A DNA stretch of 64,000 bases from Rhizobium sp. 007 (GCF_015353075.1 NZ_CP064188.1:186001-250000), one strand, 5' to 3'; counted from the first letter of the stretch, positions 8,999 through 18,171 are shown. Program-made: numbers and translations. The notes: generated by a model not told the origin, from the letters alone.

Positions 8999-9889
8999 GG
9001 GCTTGTCGCAAATTTAGGTTCGACCCGCAGTTCACCCCTGAATGGGGTGCGCTTCACGCTTTATTAACTTTTTGAAGTCCGAAGAGGCGCGCGAGCAGGT
9101 CGTTCTGATCGTTGACGGTCCAATCGCCAGTGAAGCCGAAGCCCTTCTTCAACCACAGCATCGCTTCGAACCCAGCGATCGTTCGGCGCGCGGTGTTGAA
9201 GGATTGGAATCCGCCGATCTTCGGCATGTTCTTCTTCACCCTGAAATGGTCGCTCTCGATGCCCTGCTGCAAATGCTTGGTGACATAGTGCACGGGATCG
9301 GGATGGAGCAGCCGGTCGCCGACCGATGAGTTTATTGCGGCCGGGAACGTGTTGGCGCCATCTGTGCCGATCTTCTGTGGCGACATCAAAGGCTCGTCCT
9401 TCAGCATTTTGCTGAAGAAACGCCTGGCGGCATCGAGGTCGCGCTTTGCAGTCAGAAGGAAGTCGATCGGGTTTCCGTGCTTGTCGATGGCGCGGTACAG
9501 ATAGCGCCACTTGCCGCGGATCTTGACGTAGGTCTCGTCGATCCGGACGGAGCCGCAATGCGGTTTGCGGAACTGGCGCAGCCGCTTCTCGATCATAGGC
9601 GCATAGGCGAGAACCCAGCGATTGATTGTACTGTGGTCGACCTCGAAGCCGCGCTCTCGGAACATCTCCTCAAGGTCTCGATAGCTGAGCGGATAGCGCA
9701 GATACCAGGTCACTGCCTGCACGATAAGCCATGCCTCGAAATGCCGCCCTTTGAAGTCATCCTTCGACTGGCGCTTCAGTTTCTCAGCAATGGCATTCAG
9801 AATCATTGACACGCTCCACAACATCGGGAGCGGCAATTTCCTCGCCGACGGTCAACAGCTCGTTAACCACGAAAATTTGCGACGGGCCC
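8999..9889 (-). mobile_element. IS6-family insertion sequence (IS26-like)
   Basis: A compact element of about 891 bases carrying one transposase gene. Its ends are inverted: GGGCTTGTCGCAAATTT at 8999-9015 and, read on the other strand, GGGCCCGTCGCAAATTT at 9873-9889 (two mismatches in 17). The flanking eight bases differ (TTCGGCAA and CTCAAAAC), so there is no target duplication; this fits IS6 elements, which move by cointegration and often delete adjacent DNA. The left side adjoins the HxlR gene and the right side a cut IS3-type transposase remnant. Confidence 0.85.
9054..9836 (-). CDS. IS6-family DDE transposase
   Basis: A transposase of 260 residues. The family opening FKGRHFEAWLIVQAVTWYLR is at residues 28-47, SYRDLEEMFRERG at 51-63, and the DDE triad is D100 (RIDETYVKIRGKWRYLYRAID), D159 (GTDGANTFP) and E194 (GIESDHFRVKK). 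All three residues are intact and the frame is open, so the enzyme should be active. It fills the element between the inverted ends at 8999 and 9889. The true start may be a few residues inside the reading frame, since IS6 transposases usually begin shortly before the FKGRHF segment. Confidence 0.9.
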   Translation of the reverse strand: MPLPMLWSVSMILNAIAEKLKRQSKDDFKGRHFEAWLIVQAVTWYLRYPLSYRDLEEMFRERGFEVDHSTINRWVLAYAPMIEKRLRQFRKPHCGSVRIDETYVKIRGKWRYLYRAIDKHGNPIDFLLTAKRDLDAARRFFSKMLKDEPLMSPQKIGTDGANTFPAAINSSVGDRLLHPDPVHYVTKHLQQGIESDHFRVKKNMPKIGGFQSFNTARRTIAGFEAMLWLKKGFGFTGDWTVNDQNDLLARLFGLQKVNKA

Positions 9890-9963
9890 CTCAAAACCAT
9901 CCTTCCGCCAATTACGCTTGACTACGCATAGGTACCGCACCGAGATCGAGTTGGGGCGTCGCC

Positions 9964-10146
9964 TCCAGCGGCCGCTTCCGAGCCGAATGTCTGAACCAGC
10001 ATTGGTTCCTGACCCTTGCGGATGCCCGCGAAACGATGGAGGATTGGCGCAGAGACTACAATGAGGTTCGGCCACATGGTGCCATCGGCAATAATGTGCC
10101 AATCTTACTGATGAATCCGGGAGGCGCAACCAGCCCACCTCCCTGA
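9964..10146 (+). pseudogene. 3' remnant of an IS3-family transposase (orfB)
   Basis: The plus strand reads FRAECLNQHWFLTLADARET followed by MEDWRRDYNEVRPHGAIG, the very end of an IS3-family orfB DDE transposase including the catalytic Glu region and the closing YN..RPH motif, then a stop at 10144. The rest of the gene is missing where the IS6 element begins, consistent with an IS6-mediated deletion. Confidence 0.8.
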
Positions 10147-10149
10147 ATG

Positions 10150-10249
10150 AAGCCGGAAAACTCCAGCCTCCAGTGGTCCAGAATCCTGGGGCGGTTCACA
10201 AGCCGGAAAACTCTAGCCTCCGGCGGTCCAACGTTTGGGAGCGGTTCAA
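10150..10249. repeat. Two tandem 50-bp repeats at the IS3 remnant end
   Basis: Two adjacent copies start with AAGCCGGAAAACT at 10150 and 10200 and end with GCGGTTCA; they share about four bases in five. They begin directly after the transposase stop codon, where the terminal inverted repeat of the IS would be, so they may be an IS end duplicated in tandem. Confidence 0.6.
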
Positions 10250-10425
10250 CCACTGCCGGGACTCTAGTCGCCGCTGGATGAAAGTTCAGTGGCAGGTCAT
10301 GTCCCTTATCCGCAGGGGATCCTGATGCGTCTTGGTTATTGGACAGATCTCTTGATCACAAGCGCTGGTGGCTGCGCGATCCGGACCACCGAAGCCGTCC
10401 GGCGCGCAGGAAACACCGAACGGAA

Positions 10426-11118
10426 TCACTGAGGCGAAGTGGCCACAGTGGGCTGGAGTCGTCCAACAAGATCATCGGCGCCCTTTTGGATTCCGACTTT
10501 GGACGCACCCAGCGGTCCCAAGCTTGCTCTCACATCGAGTGCACCGGGATACTGCTTCGAAACATAGGCTAAGAGCAGTTTGTTGGTGGCACTGTCGTAC
10601 AACTCGACAGAGTAATTGACGGAACCGCTGAGTGTCCCTTCTTTTCCACGGGCAGCCTGAACGCTGTTGACGGCCAGACCGACGGGCATAAGTTTTGCTG
10701 CGGTGGAGAGGACAGGAGCGTTTGCCTTCGCACCTGTCAATGTGAGTTTGAGCCTTAGCGTGGCAGGGCCCGGTATCGAGGTCAGTGTGTATTTTGACTT
10801 CAACCGCTTTTCGAATGTGTCCTTCATATAGGAGGCAAGGACAATCCTGTTCTTATCGCTTGTACTGCCAAACTGTTGATCGCGGCCTCTATAAACTTCG
10901 ACAGGCTCAACGATCACCGCAGAGTAGGCTCTGAAATTCACACCACCGCCGGAATAGAGCAGTGGGACCTTTCCGTCCTTATTCTGGGTGTTGACAGATA
11001 GCTGTTTAGAAGACGAGATGCCTTGGTAGGCCACCGGATCGGTGCTAGCGCAGCCAGCCGAGATAGCCGTCAGCGCAATCAGAGCAGACCGGGAAAAACC
11101 TATAAGATTTAATGACAT
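10426..11118 (-). CDS. DUF3313-family lipoprotein
   Basis: A predicted lipoprotein of 230 residues: signal sequence MSLNLIGFSRSALIALTAIS, then lipobox SAGC with the lipidated cysteine at residue 23. The mature part has the DUF3313 features YSAVIVEPVEVYRG near 65-80 and a KDTFEKRLKSKYTL segment, and a small glycine- and alanine-rich C-terminal half ending in GPLGASKVGIQKGADDL. The role of this family is unknown; members are outer-membrane or periplasmic proteins. GGAG lies just upstream of the ATG at 11118. The 270-base gap before the IS remnant holds nothing I recognise. Confidence 0.8.
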   Translation of the reverse strand: MSLNLIGFSRSALIALTAISAGCASTDPVAYQGISSSKQLSVNTQNKDGKVPLLYSGGGVNFRAYSAVIVEPVEVYRGRDQQFGSTSDKNRIVLASYMKDTFEKRLKSKYTLTSIPGPATLRLKLTLTGAKANAPVLSTAAKLMPVGLAVNSVQAARGKEGTLSGSVNYSVELYDSATNKLLLAYVSKQYPGALDVRASLGPLGASKVGIQKGADDLVGRLQPTVATSPQ

Positions 11119-11267
11119 GAGAAACTCCAGATGGGGCTACGAAGTAGTTTAGAGGTGCATGACGCGCGAAAAGTCGTGCCGCAGTCCAAAAAGAGAAAGA
11201 CGTCGCAACATGCGTTGTCTCCCTTTGATATGCAGTGCACGGTTAGGGTTTTGATGCGTTTTTGCTC

Positions 11268-11897
11268 TTAGGGGACGGCAATCGTTACCGGAAGAAGGCC
11301 GCTTTCGCGGAGATATTCGACCAGCTCGGAAAAAGGGATCATCGCCAAAATGAAAAGGGCGTCCCGAGTTGTCACCAGCAGTGCTTTTCGAGAAACGGCA
11401 TGGACATTCCCCCACCTAAACATTGAGAAATCTGGCCAAAACAACGGTGTGCGACGGGCATATTCTGCGTATTGTTCGCCGAACAGGTACGACAAATGCA
11501 GTGCCTCCCGTTTTGCCGTGTATCTGAATACAAGATATGCGAGCAGCGTAAAAATTGCCGTCGCAAGCAGGCTTCCGAACACCAGGCAAATGCCGCTGAT
11601 CGCAAATAGGGAAAAGAGATAAAGGTGATTACGGGTGACCGAATATGGCCCCTCGGTCACAAGCTCCGAGTTTTTTAATCCTCCCACATAGATGATCGAC
11701 CAGATGCGCCCGATGACGCCAAACGCGATCAGCAATGTTCCAATCTGGGCGAAGAGCGCCAAAGCGAGGCTTTCGAGGGGGAAACCCGGGCCAGCGACAA
11801 GGTGGAAAGTAATAAACGCCGCAGCGAGTGCCCAAAGCGTCCAGATTCGCCGCTTTTGCTTGAAAGGGCGATCAGAAGATGTCGTGTAAATGGTCAT
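11268..11897 (-). CDS. Isoprenylcysteine carboxyl methyltransferase-like membrane protein
   Basis: A protein of 209 residues with about five transmembrane segments. The core resembles the ICMT/PEMT family: GRIWSIIYVGGLKNSELVTE, then GPYSVTRNHLYLFSLFAISG and, after two membrane spans, RYTAKREALHLSYLFGEQYA-EYARRTPLFWP. In the family the last part binds S-adenosylmethionine (the E...L...FG..Y..Y motif). Its substrate here is unknown; bacterial homologues are mostly uncharacterised. I start at ATG 11897 because the frame upstream to 11966 has no membrane or family features. It lies upstream of the DUF3313 lipoprotein on the same strand, 149 bases away. Confidence 0.75.
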   Translation of the reverse strand: MTIYTTSSDRPFKQKRRIWTLWALAAAFITFHLVAGPGFPLESLALALFAQIGTLLIAFGVIGRIWSIIYVGGLKNSELVTEGPYSVTRNHLYLFSLFAISGICLVFGSLLATAIFTLLAYLVFRYTAKREALHLSYLFGEQYAEYARRTPLFWPDFSMFRWGNVHAVSRKALLVTTRDALFILAMIPFSELVEYLRESGLLPVTIAVP

Positions 11898-12147
11898 TGT
11901 GTTCAACTCTGTAATTTTCGAGTACCGACACAGGCTCTCGCTCTCGCGTGTGCGAGCCTCAGTCATGCCTGATGCGCTTTGCGCCCTTTAACTTCGACTA
12001 TGGGCTCGCTCCACGACGCCGAACGTTCCCGGCTTCGATCTTTGTCTCGCGGGGCAACCTTTTGGTCCCCCCGAAACGACAATCCGGCCTTCAGACGACT
12101 GCTCAGCTTGGCACGCTCGATGGCAAGGGTCGGCAAGGCCAGCGGTG

Positions 12148-12383
12148 CTATCCCACGCCACTCGGAGAGTGGGATGAGCGCCGTGCCTTAGCAAACCCGC
12201 GATCCGTCACAACGAAGCGCTCAAGCATAGGGACGATCAGGCGAACCGGCTCGAGGGGTGGGTTCCGGGCTCTGCGAGCAGACGACCATATTCGACAAGA
12301 TCGCGATGGAGCTGTGCGGGCAACTCTACCGTGACCTTGAGAGGCTTGTCGTCGGCAATCGGACCAAGTTTGAGCTTTGCCAT
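12148..12383 (-). pseudogene. Frameshifted DUF2274 gene of a trb conjugation locus
   Basis: From ATG 12383 the frame reads MAKLKLGPIADDKPLKVTVE and LPAQLHRDLVEYGRLLAE, the DUF2274 family that follows trbI in alphaproteobacterial trb operons. It then runs to a premature stop near 12240, while the proper ending (PLEPVRLIVPMLERFVVTDR then GFAKAR) continues in another frame from about 12262 to a stop at 12148. The break falls in the run GGGGTGGG. It starts nine bases after the trbI stop, the normal spacing. Confidence 0.75.
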
Positions 12384-12391
12384 GGTCAACC

Positions 12392-12793
12392 TCAATAGGG
12401 TTCGAGGACTAAATCGCGCGTCACGATGACGCGGACGGGGAAGCCCGGCCGAAGGGTCAGGGTGGGTGCGACCTGCAATTGGCGTCGGACGATCTGCTGG
12501 CCGGCGTCGTTGATGGTGTCCTGCGCGCCGTCACGGATGGCGCGCACCAGGCGGTCCTCGTCGCTAACGGCCAGTTCAGTGCCAACAGCGAGCAGCGTGG
12601 AGAGACCGGCCGCCTTGGCGAGATCCCACCAGTGGTAATCGACCCCATCCTCAAGACCGGCGTAGCCTTGCGTGTCGGCGCCAGGCTGGCGTTCGAGCAC
12701 GATAGAACGACCGTTCGGAAAGATCAGACGGTTCCAGACCAGGAGCGCCCGTCTCTGACCGAACTGCACGTTGTTATCGTACTGGCCGTTGCT
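12392..12793 (-). pseudogene. trbI: C-terminal remnant of TrbI/VirB10-type conjugation protein
   Basis: About 133 residues of the periplasmic VirB10/TrbI beta-barrel domain remain: GQYDNNVQFGQRRALLVWNR then LIFPNGRSIVLERQPGADTQ-GYAGLEDGVD, a SDEDRLVRAIRDGAQDTIND segment, QQIVRRQLQVAPTLTLRPG and the closing FPVRVIVTRDLVLEPY. The family match begins abruptly near 12793, where the N-terminal two thirds have been replaced by sequence next to a LysR gene. TrbI forms the outer part of the type IV mating channel, so this cannot work. It marks the scar of a lost integrative or plasmid transfer region. Confidence 0.85.
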
Positions 12794-12842
12794 GATCGCT
12801 AGCCGAGGCATCGCGGACGTCGTTGGGAAGAGTGCCGCGATA

Positions 12843-13739
12843 CTACGGGTAAGCTGTTTTCGGCAATGCCGGGCCATGGTCGAAGCACTCGATCAGCATT
12901 TCGGTCAGCACCCGGACTTTTCTTGCAGGATGCTGCCCGGGCGGTCTGACGACATATATCCCGATCGGGGTTGGTGGATGGCGTTTCATGACCGGAACCA
13001 ACTCGCCTGAGGCCAGATAATCTTTTATAAGCTCGTCAGGGAGCGCGGCGATACCCAAACCGGCTACTGCGGCGACAGCGAGAGCAACCCCGTTGTCGGC
13101 CTTGAAGCGTCCCTGTGGGCGAACGGTTATCACCTTGTCTCCATCCATCACTTGCCAGGTTTCCGTTCCCTGCATGAGAGCCTGATGGGCGACAAGCTCG
13201 TCCGGTGTCTCCGGAGAGCCATGGGCTTTGATATAGTCCGGGCTTGCAACGAAACTCCCATAGAGGGGACCGACGCGTCTTGCGATCAGGCTGGAGTCCT
13301 GAAGTGTGCCAACGCGGATCGCACAATCATAGCCTTCCGCGATCAGATCCACGAAGCGATCACTGTAACAGGTCTGGATCTGGAGATGAGGATGGCGGCG
13401 TGCCATTTGCGCAATCACCGCTGCGAAATGCGTCGGACCGAAGGAAAGAGGCGCGGCAACTCTGAGGCGGCCGCGGAGCTCACCGGCGGGCACAATTGTT
13501 TCCCTGGCCACATCGATCTCGGCGGAAACCCTGGCTGCATAGTCCCGGAACGTTGCGCCGGCCTCGGTCAGGGAAGCCCCGCGGGTGGATCGGGCAAGGA
13601 GCTGGACACCAAGCTCCGCTTCGAGCCGCATGAGCCGTCGGCTGACCATCGACTTGGAGATGCCAAGTCGCAGCGCGGCAGCTGAAACGCCTCCGGCATC
13701 CGCTACTTCAACAAAAGTCCGCAAGTCCTCAATGTCCAC
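12843..13739 (-). CDS. LysR-family transcriptional regulator
   Basis: A LysR-type regulator of 298 residues with the winged helix at the start (VDIEDLRTFVEVADAGGVSA then AALRLGISKSMVSRRLMRLE) and a substrate domain of the CrgA/DsdC-like group (LRVAAPLSFGPTHFAAVIAQ; YDCAIRVGTLQDSSLIARRV). I start it at GTG 13739, which has GGGGAA eight bases upstream and begins exactly at the family's N-terminus; the frame runs on to 13844 without support. Its usual divergent target is missing: the far side is a decayed region, so it is probably an orphan. The 3' end lies about 50 bases from the trbI remnant. Confidence 0.85.
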   Translation of the reverse strand: MDIEDLRTFVEVADAGGVSAAALRLGISKSMVSRRLMRLEAELGVQLLARSTRGASLTEAGATFRDYAARVSAEIDVARETIVPAGELRGRLRVAAPLSFGPTHFAAVIAQMARRHPHLQIQTCYSDRFVDLIAEGYDCAIRVGTLQDSSLIARRVGPLYGSFVASPDYIKAHGSPETPDELVAHQALMQGTETWQVMDGDKVITVRPQGRFKADNGVALAVAAVAGLGIAALPDELIKDYLASGELVPVMKRHPPTPIGIYVVRPPGQHPARKVRVLTEMLIECFDHGPALPKTAYP

Positions 13740-13849
13740 TTTGGCGTTCCCCGTTTTGCGACACAGCTCATCAGGAACGAGCACTACCGCATCACAAACA
13801 GGAATGACAAGTTTCGTCCCGCGGCAGCGCCTCGGAGGGCGCATTTGCC

Positions 13850-14140
13850 CTTGAGCTCCTCACCATAGCGGTTGAGGAGCTCTTTGCGTTTGGCCTCCGT
13901 AGCAAGTTCGCAGGCCGCCAGCTTCTCCTCGAAATCGTTCTGTATTTCCGCGAGATAGCGCTTGGTCATCAGGTCGAGAACTTCCATCGACGCCAGGATG
14001 CTGGCGATCATGCCGTGCACCTGCGACGTCGCTGGCTGGTGGCCGGCCGTCTTGCGATCACCCTTTCTGTACGAGCTGTCATGCGGCGGATGAGAATCTC
14101 GGCATGGTTGGCGTCATAGCTCTTTTTGACCCTGGCATAC
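13850..14140 (-). pseudogene. Fragment of an unrecognised helical protein, read in two frames
   Basis: One frame reads YARVKKSYDANHAEILIRRM then TARTERVIARR; a second, starting near 14030, continues VHGMIASILASMEVLDLMTK then RYLAEIQNDFEEKLAACELA and KRKELLNRYGEELKG. Together they look like one amphipathic, charged helical protein broken by a frameshift. I do not recognise the family. Its place between a trb remnant and an IstB scrap suggests it belonged to the same mobile region. Confidence 0.35.
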
Positions 14141-14254
14141 AATATGACACCCATGCGCATTGCGGATCAGCAATTGGCCCGCCCGGCGCTGGCCGGGGTT
14201 GCAGAGGGCGGGCCAAGTGCGGGTGATGGAGGATTCCGGTTTTACCCTTGCGAG

Positions 14255-14350
14255 CGGTTCTTGACGCGCCAGGATTTGTTCGTTTCCGTTTTCTACAATC
14301 TCGCAGTGATGCGTCAGCCGGTCGAGAAGGGCGGTGGTCAACGTCATGCT
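14255..14350 (-). pseudogene. istB: IstB (IS21 helper ATPase) C-terminal scrap
   Basis: The reading TTALLDRLTHHCEIVENGNE is the characteristic C-terminal sequence of IstB, the ATP-binding helper of IS21-family transposition. Only about 30 residues remain, with unrelated sequence on both sides. Confidence 0.7.
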
Positions 14351-14440
14351 TCTGTAGTGCTGACTCTCGCACCGCGTGCCGAAGCCCTACTCGCCGACCT
14401 AGGCATCCCTTCAACGTGGCGTTAAAACAGCGCTTCGTGT

Positions 14441-17400
14441 TCAGGTGCTCAATTTACCTCCGCAGCTCTCAAGGACCGCTTGGGCGTCCTGAAGATCGTG
14501 CGTCCCGTGGCCCTCCGAGAAATAGCCGAGGAGCGGCATGAGCAACTCGCAAACCTGCGCCCTAAGACCCTGTGCTCGCCAAAGCCGGGCCAAACTCACC
14601 GCCGAGCGCAGTTCCCACATCTTGGCATCCTGCATGCGGGCGACGTCAAGGGCGCGGCGGAAGCACGCCTCGATTTCGGCAGGATCGCGCTCCGAGCGCG
14701 ATGATATGAGTTCGCCCTTGAGCCGATGCAGCTCCGCCTCGCACCAGCGGTTGCGAGTGCGCGCGACAATGGTAAGCGCCTCGGCAACCAAGGTGTCGCC
14801 CTCAGCAAAACGATCGACCTTGCCATACGCTTTCGCGAGTAAGCCCATCGCCCAAGGCTCGGTCATTCGTGACCCGATCGCCTGCATGCCAGCCAGCCCT
14901 TCTCGCAACCGCTCGATGCCTGTCGTGACCTGGCCCCGTTCGGCCAGCGCCCACCCCTGCAGGAAGACTCCCTGGGTGTGCCAGAATGGAAATCCGTGTT
15001 CGGCCGCGAAGGCTGACGCCAACTCCGCCGCCTCTTGCGCCTTCGCGACGTCCCGTCGATGCACGTGCAGAATCGCCGCCCATGTTAGGACATAGGCGCG
15101 GCTGAACAAATGTCCGAGCTTCGCAGTAATGGCGAGCGCCTCGTCCATCAGCTCCTGCGCCCGATCGTCGTAGCCGAGATACCACAGCGCCATGGCTCCG
15201 CGGGACAGGCAGATCGGTCCTCCATCCTGTCCATAAAGCGCCAGATGCGCCTGGTGCTGGGCGATGTCGTACTGGTTGATCCCGCGTTCGAGGTGCTGCC
15301 ATGCCGAGGCGAATTCGCCAAGCCAGGAGCATGTGATGCCCAGCGCGTAGGACGCTTCCACCATGAGCACGGGATCCGAGGCTTGCTGCGCCAACGCCAA
15401 GAGCCGTTCGCCAAGGCCCCGCGCCGCGGAAAGCTCAGATCGCACTGCATGGTTGATGGTGAGGCCGAGAAGCACCGGGAACAGCCTGGGCGTATCTTGG
15501 ACCCGCTCCGTCAGGTTGCGAGCACGGTTGTAGACACGCTCGACCTCCGGGTGGCCATAGCCCTTCGCAGCGGTAAGCACTTGCCCCAGGGTCGTCAACA
15601 ATGTCAGCTCATGCTCGAGGCGCTCCGGGTTCTCGGGCATCTGAGTGAGCAGATCGAGGCCCTTGGCCAAATGGCCGGCGGCCTCGGCATTCGCCGCCCG
15701 GTCATTGGCGTGCTCGCCGGCACGGTGCCAGAACACGACCGCTTGCGGTAGCTGTCCGGCCTCCGTGAGATGATACGCTAAGACCTCCGGCTCGGCGGCC
15801 ACGACGTGTGGAGCTTGCTCTTCGATGACCTGGGCAATACGACGATGGAGCTCCCGACGACGGCTCTTGAGGAGGGACTGATATGCGGTATCGCGAACAA
15901 GCGCGTGCTTGAAGCTGTAGATCGCTTTAGGGGGACTTCCGCGCCGAAAAACCAGCTCAGTACCAACCAGTTGATCGAGTCCCTGCTGCAGCTCAGGCTC
16001 ATCGAGCACGGCCAACGCTGCAATCAACTCATAGGAGAACTCGCGCCCAATGCAGGCGCCGATCTGGGCGACCACCTTGGCCCCGCCGAGGCGGTCGAGG
16101 CGGGCCATAAGCGAGTCGTGGAGCGTTACCGGGATCGCCAGCGGCGGTATAGGTGCAGGCAGTCCAAACTGATCGCCGGCCACTCCCAATAGGCCAGATT
16201 CGAGCATGGTTTTGGCCAACTCCTCAAGGTACAGCGGCACGCCATCGGTGTTGGCCACGATGGAATCGAGCACTCCGACAGGCAAGAGCTTTCCACCGGT
16301 GAGCCGTTCGACCAGCAATTGAGCTTGCACCCGGTCGAGACGATTCAAGACCACCTTTGTCACGTGCGGGTAACTACGCCAAGGCGGCACGAACTCGGGC
16401 CTGTAGGTAATGACCAGCAGAACCGAGAGCTGCTGGATGCGGTCCACGAACAAGCCGAACAGCTCAAGGCTGCTCGCGTCCAGCCAGTGCGCATCCTCAA
16501 GTATCATGAGCACCGGCTGCTCGGCAGCCAGTCTGGCAAGCTGGGCGATGAGCACTTCGAAGGTGCGATTCTTGCGCTGCTGGGGCGCAAGATTCAGTCT
16601 TGGATAGCGGCCGCTGCTTGGGATTCCGAGAAGCTCTGCCAGCAATGGGATAGCTTCGCTCACCTCACCCACCTGTTCCGCGAGCAGTGCCTGGAGCTTG
16701 GCGAGCTTGACGGCCGATGAATCATTGCGTTCAAAGCCCGCTGCCTGTTCGAGCTGGGCAATTACCGGACGAAGCGCGCTGTTGATGTGGTAGGGTGAGG
16801 CGAAGTAGCGGCGCAACAGATGCGGCTCCCTGAAGATGCGCTCGCGAAGTGCCAGCGCAAGACGCGACTTGCCGATTCCGGCCTCGCCCTCGAGCAGGAC
16901 GACTTGACCTTCGGTGGCCTTGGCCAGAGTCCAGCGATCAACCAGCAGTGCGAGTTCCTGATCTCGGCCGACCAACGGTAGCACAGTCGCGTGACCGGCC
17001 TCGAAGCGGTCCTCGCTCCGCACTTCGCCGAGCACCCGAAAGGCCTCAACCGCCTCAGCAAACCCCTTGATCGGCCGCACCCCGAGGCTTTCTAGCTTGA
17101 ACTGGCCCCGCAGCAGCGCGCGCGTCGCTTCGGCAATGACGACTGTGCCGGGCTCGGCCAGCGCCTGCAGGCGGGCCGCTAGGTTCGGCGTCTCACCCAC
17201 TACGCTACGTTCCTCGGCCCCACCGGCGCCAATGATGTCGCCCACCACAACAAGGCCAGTGGCAATTCCGATGCGAACAGCTAAGCGTTCGCCTGCCGCA
17301 TCCAGCCGGTCAACTGCCTCAACAACCGCGAGGCCGGCCCTCACGGCCCGCTCGGCTTCCTCCTCGTGAGCCTGCGGATAGCCGAAGTATACGAGGACGC

Positions 17401-17803
17401 CGTCGCCCATATACTTGGCAACGAAGCCGTCGTACCGGCCGACGATCTGGGTGGCGCAAGAATGGTACGCGACGATCGACTGCCGGAGGTCTTCTGGATC
17501 GAGACGCGTGGAGAGTGCTGTCGATCCAACGAGATCGCAGAACATCACCGTAAGCTGTCGCCGTTCCGCCTCGCTGTGGATCGGGGACACCGAGGGGTGC
17601 GGTGTCGCCGCAGGAGGCGACTGGTGAGCTAGGGCCGCGGCCGCCCTGAGAAACCGCTTGCGGTCACCAAGGGACAGTCCGAGCTCCTTCAGGTCGACAT
17701 CGGTGAGATCGTCGACGACATCGAGATCGATGCCATTTTCCAAGAAGGTTTGGCGATACCGCTCAAGCCTAATGCTGGCAAGCCAGTCTCCGATGTCGGG
17801 CAT
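14441..17803 (-). CDS. SAM-domain class III adenylate cyclase fused to an AAA ATPase and TPR-like repeats
   Basis: A signalling protein of 1120 residues. Residues 1-60 form a SAM domain (DIGDWLASIRLERYRQTF; LTDVDLKELGLSLGDRKRFL). Residues 80-255 are a class III cyclase domain with both metal aspartates (D90 in VMFCDLVGST, D134 in KYMGDGVLVYFG), K130 for adenine recognition and the N207/R211 transition-state pair, so it should make cAMP. From about 275 follows an AAA_16/LuxR-MalT-like ATPase with Walker A GEAGIGKS (306-313) and Walker B LMILEDAHWLDASS. The C-terminal 450 residues are helical TPR-like repeats. Such fusions are common in rhizobia; the signal sensed is unknown. It appears monocistronic. 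Confidence 0.9.
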   Translation of the reverse strand: MPDIGDWLASIRLERYRQTFLENGIDLDVVDDLTDVDLKELGLSLGDRKRFLRAAAALAHQSPPAATPHPSVSPIHSEAERRQLTVMFCDLVGSTALSTRLDPEDLRQSIVAYHSCATQIVGRYDGFVAKYMGDGVLVYFGYPQAHEEEAERAVRAGLAVVEAVDRLDAAGERLAVRIGIATGLVVVGDIIGAGGAEERSVVGETPNLAARLQALAEPGTVVIAEATRALLRGQFKLESLGVRPIKGFAEAVEAFRVLGEVRSEDRFEAGHATVLPLVGRDQELALLVDRWTLAKATEGQVVLLEGEAGIGKSRLALALRERIFREPHLLRRYFASPYHINSALRPVIAQLEQAAGFERNDSSAVKLAKLQALLAEQVGEVSEAIPLLAELLGIPSSGRYPRLNLAPQQRKNRTFEVLIAQLARLAAEQPVLMILEDAHWLDASSLELFGLFVDRIQQLSVLLVITYRPEFVPPWRSYPHVTKVVLNRLDRVQAQLLVERLTGGKLLPVGVLDSIVANTDGVPLYLEELAKTMLESGLLGVAGDQFGLPAPIPPLAIPVTLHDSLMARLDRLGGAKVVAQIGACIGREFSYELIAALAVLDEPELQQGLDQLVGTELVFRRGSPPKAIYSFKHALVRDTAYQSLLKSRRRELHRRIAQVIEEQAPHVVAAEPEVLAYHLTEAGQLPQAVVFWHRAGEHANDRAANAEAAGHLAKGLDLLTQMPENPERLEHELTLLTTLGQVLTAAKGYGHPEVERVYNRARNLTERVQDTPRLFPVLLGLTINHAVRSELSAARGLGERLLALAQQASDPVLMVEASYALGITCSWLGEFASAWQHLERGINQYDIAQHQAHLALYGQDGGPICLSRGAMALWYLGYDDRAQELMDEALAITAKLGHLFSRAYVLTWAAILHVHRRDVAKAQEAAELASAFAAEHGFPFWHTQGVFLQGWALAERGQVTTGIERLREGLAGMQAIGSRMTEPWAMGLLAKAYGKVDRFAEGDTLVAEALTIVARTRNRWCEAELHRLKGELISSRSERDPAEIEACFRRALDVARMQDAKMWELRSAVSLARLWRAQGLRAQVCELLMPLLGYFSEGHGTHDLQDAQAVLESCGGKLST

Positions 17804-18057
17804 GACCTAGCATCCATCTGACATGGTCGAATACGGTTGTTCTGATGAGCTGTCCCACAGGTTCAGGATATTCAGTTTACACCTGTGACCCTGCTTAGTC
17901 CTCGTCAATTCAATCGCACGAGCTGCACGACCACCACCGCGGTTCATCAAGTCTCGTCCGGGTTCACGATTTGCCCCGTGAAGCTAAATTCCGGAGCGGG
18001 ATTGAAAAGCATCAGAAATGCTCTCCGGAGATCGCCCAATCTGTGCAGACAGGCACT

Positions 18058-18171
18058 TTATTGTAAGAACGCGGCCGTTTTGACGCGTCGGAGGGAGATC
18101 GGAATTGAAAGCGCGATCAGGGCCAGCGCGAAGCCGGCGGCAAACAGTGACGTCATCGGAAGAGTGGTCAT
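18058..18171 (-). CDS. Small single-span membrane protein, 37 residues
   Basis: ATG at 18171 follows AGGAGTAACAG, a good ribosome site. The product opens MTTLPMTSLFAAGFALALIA and continues LSIPISLRRVKTAAFLQ: one transmembrane helix followed by a basic tail. It lies just downstream of a broken SDR gene on the same strand and 250 bases from the cyclase gene. No family is recognised; the ribosome site and the clean helix are the only support. Confidence 0.45.
   Translation of the reverse strand: MTTLPMTSLFAAGFALALIALSIPISLRRVKTAAFLQ

Noticed and set aside
8991..9897. Eight-base target duplication for the IS6 element
   Set aside because: The flanks TTCGGCAA and CTCAAAAC do not match.
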